Assembly (NCBI GenBank): GCA_026770575.1
Contig: MU657188.1
Span: 400,119-411,091, forward strand
DNA length: 10,973 bases
Source: Pelagophyceae sp. CCMP2097
Taxonomy: Eukaryota; Sar; Pelagophyceae
Reading direction: 5' to 3'
This document shows, piece by piece, positions 7,701-10,973 of the stretch. The notes under the pieces were generated by a model. That model made no database searches. It was not told the DNA's origin and saw nothing but the letters and a program-made list of their open reading frames with translations. How positions within the stretch are numbered: the stretch's first letter is position 1; the number at the start of each line of letters is the position of its first letter. The translations under genes were made by a program, and so were the position numbers.

Positions 7701-8333
7701 CGGCGACGCATGCCCCTCGAGGGGGCCTTTTTCGAAGTGGTTCAAACGTCGCGTCGTTGAAGGGACGCCGCCAGGTACGTCGCCGAAGCGCGAGCGGCGC
7801 CGGCCTGCGGCGTCGACCTCGCGCGCGAGGCGCGCGTTTCGCGCACAACGCGGCGTCCGTCGAGGGATTGCCGAAAACTGCGGGACGGCCGGGTACCTCT
7901 TTTCCGCACAATGACGCTCTTGGGCCCGCAAGCGACTTTCACAGGTTGCCAGACGGCGCACGCGCTCTTCGCCTCGCTGCGGCAGCGGCTGCCGCAGCTC
8001 CGGCGATTGTACAAGAAGCACTCGGAGCTGCAAGGCCGCGCGGCCGTGAAGAAGCCGCGTCGCCAAAGGGAATCCCGGACACGGAGGATGCACAAAGCGA
8101 CACCCGGACCAAGGGAAAGCACACAGCGACACCCGGACGCGGAAAATGAAAAGGCCCGGACCGCCGCAGGACGGCGACGTGGGCGGCAGAGGCGAGCGGC
8201 GGGGCGGCGGCTTGGTGGTGTGACCGACAGTGGTGTGACCGACAGACCGTTGTATCCAGAGACCGTACCGACAGAGCATTTTCCCACGCGCGCACGTTTC
8301 GTACCCCCGCATAGGCACTCGACGTCCAGCTGA
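1675..8333 (+). CDS. KATNB1: Katanin p80 WD40-repeat subunit, whole gene (7-exon model)
   Basis: This is the regulatory subunit of the microtubule-severing ATPase katanin; in the family, its WD40 propeller targets the complex and its con80 domain binds the p60 N-terminus. The joined exons 1675-1728, 2305-2437, 2517-3205, 3259-3447, 5567-6214, 7738-7774 and 7945-8333 give 2139 nt and about 712 residues, close to animal p80 (about 655). Order: seven WD40 blades (about 1-310), a basic Pro/Arg/Ala-rich linker (about 340-485), con80 (about 487-620), and a basic tail of doubtful reality. Family signatures are the N-terminus KLHEWVAHPSDVTC, LATGGEDRRTNVW, RLWDLTAGKLLHCLP-like blade 4-5 text, and LFDLEKFEEV. 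Confidence is high for the gene and exons 2-5 and lower for exon 1's donor, exons 6-7 and the stop. Most of the span is repeat-filled intron. The gene diverges from the BTB-kelch gene and was probably transcribed from the AT-rich region at about 1600. Confidence 0.8.
1863..2160 (+). repeat. 17/16-bp minisatellite inside katanin intron 1
   Basis: About 18 tandem copies of a 17-bp unit, consensus CCCTCACTGGAGCGGGA, with 16-bp variants in which CTGGAG becomes CGGGAG. The short variants recur after one or two 17-mers (units around 1968, 2033 and 2084), hinting at a higher-order unit. Because the lengths 17 and 16 step through the frames and the unit has no stop, several frames stay open for hundreds of bases; the apparent proteins (SLERDPHWSG-type repeats) are probably artefacts. 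Intron 1 spans about 1729-2304, and nothing else is seen in it except the 12-bp array at its 3' end. Confidence 0.85.
2236..2296 (+). repeat. 12-bp CTCTCGTAAAC array just upstream of the intron 1 acceptor
   Basis: Five tandem units of 12-13 bp. The first two (2236-2247 and 2248-2259) are identical (GCTCTCGTAAAC), followed by three diverged copies. The array ends 8 nt before the TTCTCTAG acceptor at 2303-2304. Each unit carries a pyrimidine run followed by GTAAAC, which resembles a branch-point context; a splicing role is inference. Confidence 0.8.
2305..2437 (+). CDS. KATNB1: Katanin p80 exon 2 (WD40 blades 1-2)
   Basis: Translation starts ALGGKSQQVLATGGEDRR, continues TNVWRLRAGGG and ends NVWSLAGNSSAVS plus one base. 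It is preceded by TTCTCTAG, a good acceptor, and the TAG is an in-frame stop, so an intron must end here. It aligns with the human p80 segment that ends in LATGGDDCRVNLW. The exon must switch to another frame at 2517 to continue the propeller. The best junction splits a Cys codon (T at 2437 + GC at 2517). Confidence 0.8.
2438..2516 (+). other. Katanin intron 2 (79 bp, apparent GC-AG)
   Basis: Exons 2 and 3 are in different frames, so an intron or indel must lie between them. The acceptor ATGTAG (2511-2516) is clear. The donor that preserves both frame and family length is GCACCG at 2438. The only nearby GT donor (2431) is out of phase with this acceptor and would delete about 8-9 propeller residues with a later one. 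Confidence 0.55.
2517..3205 (+). CDS. KATNB1: Katanin p80 exon 3 (WD40 blades 2-7)
   Basis: This is the main propeller exon, about 230 residues. Blades end in GGGVRIFDL, AAVKVWDG, ANIRLWDLTAGK, KVVRLFDLEKFEEV and LRQFDW. Between them are GH dipeptides (LQGHRAAV), SPDGRWVASGG and the family-specific EAGWEKVFCLA, equivalent to VNWGKVADLA in animal p80. LWDLTAGK and DLEKF are near-identical to animal katanin p80 and distinguish it from other WD40 proteins. No ATG is needed: the frame runs open upstream through LAFDEPEAQLVAGS. The exon ends AVGNF before the donor GTACGT at 3206. Confidence 0.93.
3206..3258 (+). other. Katanin intron 3 (53 bp, canonical GT-AG)
   Basis: Donor GTACGT at 3206, a long C/T tract (about 3220-3242) and a GTGCCTAG acceptor ending at 3258. 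The phase is 0 on both sides, joining AVGNF to VSVWEANV so that blade 7 closes. In-frame read-through would stop at 3245-3247. This intron anchors the claim that the gene is eukaryotic and spliced. Confidence 0.9.
3259..3447 (+). CDS. KATNB1: Katanin p80 exon 4 (end of propeller and start of linker)
   Basis: Begins VSVWEANVVDDVDSLARN, the last propeller strand, then becomes basic and Ala-rich (EPKARRRRTPAAKDDKD) and ends near GTPGK. The proposed 3' end is the donor AAG|GTGACC at 3448, phase 0. The frame remains open to about 3672, but the residues after 3448 show no katanin character and the DNA soon becomes repetitive, so the exon probably ends here. Confidence 0.75.
3600..4280 (+). repeat. 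Degenerate GGGGCCGTTTCGAG/GTCTCGAG repeats in katanin intron 4 (5' half)
   Basis: From about 3600 the sequence is almost wholly built of diverged short units alternating GGGGCCGT with TTCGAG, CTCGAG or TTTGAAGG. The clearest stretch is 3830-4280; for example, GCCGTCTCATAGG occurs twice in tandem near 4213. A perfect palindrome CAAGGGCCCTTG lies near 3660. Period is irregular (about 12-30 bp). It lies between the propeller exon (ends 3447) and the con80 exon (starts about 5567), so it is intronic in my model. The long minus-strand frame across it is a product of repeat composition. Confidence 0.8.
4281..5280 (+). repeat. Degenerate GGGCCCTT/CTTGCAAGGCC repeats in katanin intron 4 (3' half)
   Basis: The repeat type changes here to units rich in AAGGGCCCT, CCTTGCAAGGC and GGCCCCTCGCA, many of them near-palindromic. 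An exact 23-bp tandem duplication lies at 5078-5100 and 5101-5123. Non-repetitive patches occur (for example about 4560-4640 and 4975-5035). I see no conserved protein in any frame. It belongs to the same intron as the preceding block. Confidence 0.75.
5286..5335 (+). repeat. 25-bp tandem duplication near the 3' end of katanin intron 4
   Basis: Two adjacent 25-bp copies beginning CTGCAAGAGGC and ending TGGAATGTCTT differ at one base (C versus G at copy position 12). A further pair of CCGTGCACGGC motifs (about 5276 and 5402) flanks it. About 150-235 bp of less repetitive DNA separates this from the exon 5 acceptor near 5566-5571. Confidence 0.85.
5567..6214 (+). CDS. KATNB1: Katanin p80 exon 5 (linker and most of con80 domain)
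   Basis: The frame opens after a TGA at 5543. Likely acceptors are CACCAG (ends 5566, phase 0, used here) and TAG (ends 5571, phase 2). The text starts YADDFEPDDDDAK, continues through a basic linker with repeated RRASPPAE/RRATPP units (about 5800-5905), then con80: DLITELLMSRPTQRCLSDRL, ALKTARKAWVNGDVGDAVSA, LTVAVDFLAAVELRG, FEDALKLLSVRRSALN. The W-x-x-G-D-x-x-x-A-V pattern and following helices match the p60-binding con80 domain of animal and plant p80. The frame stops at 6227 before the domain's last helices, so a further exon is required. The proposed donor is GTCGAG at 6215, phase 0. A long minus-strand ORF opposite is a shadow. Confidence 0.88.
6500..6850 (+). repeat. 65-bp and shorter GAGACGGCC-type tandem repeats in katanin intron 5
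   Basis: Units built of CCTCGAGACGGCCATTCGA, GACGGTGCCTCGGAATG and TGGAGACGGCTATTCGAAAC. A 65-bp unit is present as two identical adjacent copies (6572-6636 and 6637-6701), with a third copy starting at 6726 after an extra short insert. Perfect identity of the first two copies suggests recent expansion or an assembly-sensitive region. The array lies between con80 coding segments and is intronic in the model. Confidence 0.85.
6860..7640 (+). repeat. GGACGGTCCCTCG-type degenerate array with higher-order duplication in katanin intron 5
   Basis: About 780 bp of diverged 12-15-bp units (GGACGGTCCCTCG, GGACAGTCGCTTGG, GGACAGTTCCTTTG). A larger block is also duplicated: about 6911-6990 recurs at about 7482-7560 (offset 571 bp), and the following segment near 7031 recurs near 7578 (offset 547 bp). 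A CACTCGGCTGCCG motif marks 7003, 7339 and, in shorter form, 7564. No protein family is recognisable in any frame, although frames on both strands stay open for hundreds of codons. Confidence 0.85.
7738..7774 (+). CDS. KATNB1: Katanin p80 exon 6, tentative 37-nt microexon
   Basis: Bounded by CCTTTTTCGAAG (acceptor, AG at 7736-7737) and CCAG|GTACGT, an excellent donor at 7775. It encodes WFKRRVVEGTPP plus one base. Placed between exon 5 (ending SALN) and exon 7 (starting GCQTAHALF), it keeps phase and fills a gap of about the size expected from animal and plant con80, where this stretch reads similarly (basic residues, then V-x-T-G-C). Other splice routes are possible, including phase-1 GC donors near 6201-6204 joined directly to 7945. 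Confidence 0.4.
7945..8333 (+). CDS. KATNB1: Katanin p80 last exon, tentative (con80 C-terminal helices and basic tail)
   Basis: An acceptor CTTTCACAG ends at 7944. The exon reads (G)CQTAHALFASLRQRLP, QLRRLYKKHSELQGRAAVKK, which fits the last con80 helices in pattern (Gly-Cys, hydrophobic helix, R-x-x-LP, then a Tyr-Lys helix). The following residues to the TGA at 8331-8333 are very basic and low in conserved character (RRQRESRTRR, GRRRGRQRR), and the DNA contains short direct repeats near 8090-8140 and 8217-8246. The true stop or a further intron may lie before that tail. Confidence 0.5.
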
Positions 8334-9590
8334 ACTATTACGCGTTGAAGGCTGCGTGAGAGCCCCGCATCCCGGGCCGCCGGCGGCCGGCGGCGATTTA
8401 AAAAGAGCTGCACAACCGATCCTGCGAGACTGACGCTGCGAGACTGAAGACTGACCAGTCGGCCTTCGCCAGCTGTACCCAGAAGAGGTCGCCGGACTCG
8501 TGGTTGGTTTGCCGGGTGGGTCTAAAGAGCGGTGGCTCGCGGGTGTTTTTAAAAGGGGGCGCCGGGAGGGGGGTCTGCATGCTCCTCCGCGGCGGGCGGT
8601 TTGAGGGCGGTTTGGAGGCCGAGCTTGGAGGCCGTCGAGTCCTGGGGAGTGCGTCGCGCGGCGGGCCCGAGCCTGCGCGCGGCTCAGCTTGCAATGTCCT
8701 CGGAGCGGCGTCCCGGAGAGAGCGTCGGCGGGTTGCGGACCGAAGCGTACTCGGAAAGAGGAGCCTCGGCACGAATCGCTTCGAGTCCACGAATCGCTTC
8801 GAGTCCTCGACTCGCCGTCTCAAAGGCCACCGGCGGCGGCGTTGGAAAGAGGCTAAATAAGCCATCACTTTTCCGACCGCATAAGATATCCGATTGACGA
8901 TCGCGGACCTGCCCTGCGAGGGTGCGAGCCGTCGAGCTTTTTTTCGATATTCCTATGCCGACGCTCTTGTTCGAACTTCGTAGCTCGACGCCGGGTCTGC
9001 TTCGTCAGGGTAGAGACCGCATGGAGCCAGAGCAGCTCCGACGGATCTCCCAGCCCCGTCGCACGGACGTTTCAGGACGGCATGGCTTGTAAAGTTGTTG
9101 TGCCGTAGACGTTTGGTGGATCTCTTTGGTTTGGTCGAGTTTGGAGCTCCACAAATTTTCCGGTTTGCGCCCCCTTTTGGCCCCGCGCCCGTTTGGGCCT
9201 ATATCGCGTTTGCGGGAAACGCGTCGAACACGTTTAAAGCACCGTTGCCTTCTCGCGAGGCGCCCGGACCATCCCTGGGCCGCTGCCTGCTCCGCCCGAT
9301 CTTTGGGGCTTCCTCGGTGTATGCACGGTGTGTGCGTGTAGGGTGATGGTGTCGTCCGCCTATACGGAGACGGAACTGCCCCGGAGGAGGGAGTTCATCG
9401 ATGCGATTGGACAGGTCCCAACGACGCACACTGCGATCTGGCCCGCAGGGTGGCGTCCCAGGTGATGCACCGGATCGGTGATCACGCGGTCCATCCACAT
9501 TCCGGCTGCGCACGAATATACCCTCGACGCCATCGCCCCCCCAAAAAAACACGACACGCGCCGAGTAAGCCTCCCCCTTAAAGGCGTCAC
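8334..9590. other. Intergenic region, no gene supported
   Basis: I find no recognisable protein, tRNA or rRNA here. Visible structure: CTGCGAGACTGA in two copies (about 8422-8446); an 18-bp direct repeat GAATCGCTTCGAGTCCAC/CTC (about 8773-8808); a 9-bp perfect inverted repeat CGTCGAGCT (8930-8938) / AGCTCGACG (8982-8990) enclosing T7 and a more AT-rich 43-nt loop; and a C7A7 run near 9535-9548. Open frames on the minus strand (for example 9199-9777 and 8398-8868) lack any domain character. Confidence 0.5.
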
Positions 9591-10029
9591 CAACGAAGCG
9601 GTACATCCTTATCCCGAATAAGCTCGACTGAGCCGCTGACGCCACCGCCCCCCACAAGGCTTCCCCGACGAACACGACCAAAGAGCCAAAGTGCCGACGC
9701 GCCCCGTACTTGCACGAGGGGGTCAAGCGGCCCATAACCCGTTTCCCCCCTGAACCCTGTAGACCCGGGGGAAGCACTCCGCTCAGTATGAGCGAGTGGA
9801 TGGTAATGTGTTAGGAGAGAGAGAGAGTGCGGAGACGCAAAGCGCACACGCCACTCCCGCGGGCACGGCACCAGGGCCTTTCGGTCTGGGAGCCTGACTT
9901 TGGTACCGATTCGTCGGGCATACCCTATTGGCCCAGCCCCACCCAGGGCGGATCTGAAGCAAGCCTGCCGAAAGTCATCATAGAAAGTTTCGGAGTTGCG
10001 CAGAACAAAGAGGGCGGCGAGGGATTCCA

Positions 10030-10851
10030 TTATAATGCTCCAAACGCCGGCGTCCTCGCCCGGGCTCGTCGCGGCGTCGTCGGGCGGCCGCGCGTCCTTT
10101 CGGAGGGCTGCGCGTCGGCCGAGACAGCGAGACACCGCGAGCGCCGCCTCGACGTCCGCGACCGCCGAAGCAGCCTTGGCATCGCCCTGCGCCGCGCAGC
10201 GTTTGTAGCAGCGCAGCGCCTCGTCGAGATTCTTTGACACGCCGCGGCCGTTTTCGTGACACGCGCCGAGTTGAAGAGTGCTTCCGGATGGCCCTGCGCC
10301 GCGGCGAGGCGGTACCACGTTACAGATTCGTCGTGTGACTGGGCCACGCCCCTGCCGTTGAGCATCACGCCAAGATTGAATTGAGCGTCAGGATATCCTT
10401 GCTCGGCTGCGCGTCGGTACCAGTGCGCGGCGGCCTTGAAGTTGATCTTGACGCCTTTTCCACGTTCATAAATCTGTGCGCGGCGGCCTCGAAGTCGATC
10501 TTGACCGTCGCCTTGTTCATAAACCTGTCCTAGTCGGCCCTGACCTTCTGCATGCCCTTGCGCCGCGGCGAGCTCGTAGAACTCGAACGCCCGCGCCCGA
10601 GCTTCGTGGTCCCTTTTCGAGACGGCCAGGCTTGGCTCCAAAGGCAGTTCGAAAATATTTGGGCGAATGGCATATCGAGCGGAAGGTGTTCCCCTTAAAA
10701 GAACCTGCGAGATCCCTTGGCGTTGACCTGGGGGAAATTTCAACGCGATGCGCGCGTCGTGGACGAGCAGGACGTAGACGAGCAGAGAACGAGCAGGGCG
10801 TGCAGAGAAGAAGACAAGGCGCTCCAGAGATCGAACGGTTTCCAAGGGCAA
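10030..10851 (-). CDS. Sel1-like (TPR-related) repeat protein, frame-disrupted
   Basis: From the Met at 10851, residues 1-80 are unrecognised and may contain an intron (CAG|GT-like sites occur near 10690-10720). From about residue 86 Sel1 units are clear: FEFYELAAAQGHAEGQ, RLGQVYEQGDG, then AAAHWYRRAAEQGYPDAQ, FNLGVMLNGRGVA, VTWYRLAAAQGHPEALFN. Two breaks are visible. Residues 117-125 (QDRLRGRRA) are a shifted reading of a VKIDFEAAAH segment, and the frame then returns, so the indels compensate. Near 10270 one C appears missing: the next Sel1 unit continues in another frame as LGACHENGRGVSKNLDEALR, CYKRCAAQGDAKAASAVADV, down to about 10130, and that frame stays open to 9587. Sel1 proteins are scaffolds or adaptors (ERAD, signalling); no specific role can be assigned. 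It may be a functional gene with sequencing errors or a decaying copy. Confidence 0.75.
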   Translation of the reverse strand: MPLETVRSLERLVFFSARPARSLLVYVLLVHDARIALKFPPGQRQGISQVLLRGTPSARYAIRPNIFELPLEPSLAVSKRDHEARARAFEFYELAAAQGHAEGQGRLGQVYEQGDGQDRLRGRRAQIYERGKGVKINFKAAAHWYRRAAEQGYPDAQFNLGVMLNGRGVAQSHDESVTWYRLAAAQGHPEALFNSARVTKTAAACQRISTRRCAATNAARRRAMPRLLRRSRTSRRRSRCLAVSADAQPSERTRGRPTTPRRARARTPAFGAL

Positions 10852-10929
10852 AGGACGCCGCGCGCCGAGTTATCGCGCCTATACGGGGCGTGGAGACGAC
10901 GAGCGCGGTCCTAGACGAACGCGCTCGGC

Positions 10930-10962
10930 GCCTCTCGAGCATCTCTCGAGCATCTCTCGAGC
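10930..10962 (+). repeat. 11-bp ATCTCTCGAGC tandem repeat at the right edge
   Basis: Three adjacent 11-bp units (10930-10940, 10941-10951 and 10952-10962). The last two are identical and the first differs at two bases. The repeat lies upstream of the Sel1 gene's likely start and near the window end, so it may continue beyond. Confidence 0.85.
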
Positions 10963-10973
10963 ACCTTGCCTTC

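Noticed and set aside
6770..7711. 313-codon minus-strand ORF rich in SEGPSEGL-like peptides
   Set aside because: The same repeat field is open in several frames on both strands; the periodicity is in the DNA with variable unit length, not in a conserved peptide unit.
8398..8868. 156-codon minus-strand ORF and overlapping plus-strand frames
   Set aside because: Basic, low-complexity translations typical of GC-rich non-coding DNA; no domain or conserved start.
8960..8990. GTTCGAAC-like string suggesting a tRNA T-arm
   Set aside because: Flanking bases do not pair as a T-stem, and no acceptor, D or anticodon arms can be built around it.
9199..9777. 192-codon minus-strand ORF, and a shorter one at 9360-9593
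   Set aside because: No recognisable family, no splice or start support, and competing open frames of similar quality; a real exon cannot be excluded, but I cannot support one.

Overview
The window looks like nuclear DNA of a GC-rich, intron-containing protist. A stramenopile alga such as a pelagophyte would fit, but that is an inference from gene content and base composition; nothing in the sequence names the species. Evidence for a eukaryote is direct. A katanin p80 (microtubule-severing regulatory subunit) gene can be assembled only by joining exons across introns, one of which has a textbook GTACGT donor, pyrimidine tract and CCTAG acceptor. The flanking genes encode a BTB/T1-kelch protein and a Sel1-repeat protein, both eukaryote-typical repeat proteins here.

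Layout. (1) Positions 1-1249, minus strand: a coiled-coil + BTB/T1 + kelch-repeat gene running off the left edge, with a reading-frame break near 238. (2) Positions 1298-1674: a divergent intergenic region with an AT-rich island (about 1565-1630) containing CCAAT and two TTTAAA motifs. (3) Positions 1675-8333, plus strand: one katanin p80 gene. My exon model is 1675-1728, 2305-2437, 2517-3205, 3259-3447, 5567-6214, 7738-7774 and 7945-8333. It sums to 2139 nt, is in phase throughout, and predicts about 712 residues: a seven-bladed WD40 propeller, a Pro/Arg/Ala-rich linker, and a C-terminal con80 domain. The WD40 exons and the main con80 exon are well supported; the last two exons are tentative. 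(4) About 8334-9590: no gene I can support. (5) About 10030-10851, minus strand: a Sel1-like repeat protein with local frame breaks.

The most striking feature is that only about a third of the katanin gene is coding. Its three long introns (about 0.58, 2.1 and 1.5 kb) are each packed with different tandem or degenerate repeat families: a 17/16-bp minisatellite plus a 12-bp array in intron 1, GGCC/TTCGAG- and GGGCCC/TTGCAAGG-type repeats in intron 4, and 65-bp plus GGACGGTCCCTCG-type repeats in intron 5. These arrays stay open in several frames on both strands and generate many long but spurious ORFs. The two flanking repeat-protein genes also carry small indels within or between repeat units.

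The three genes do not form an obvious pathway. Katanin p80 targets and regulates the p60 AAA ATPase at microtubule-organising centres and flagellar bases. The BTB-kelch and Sel1 proteins are probable protein-interaction adaptors of unknown partner.
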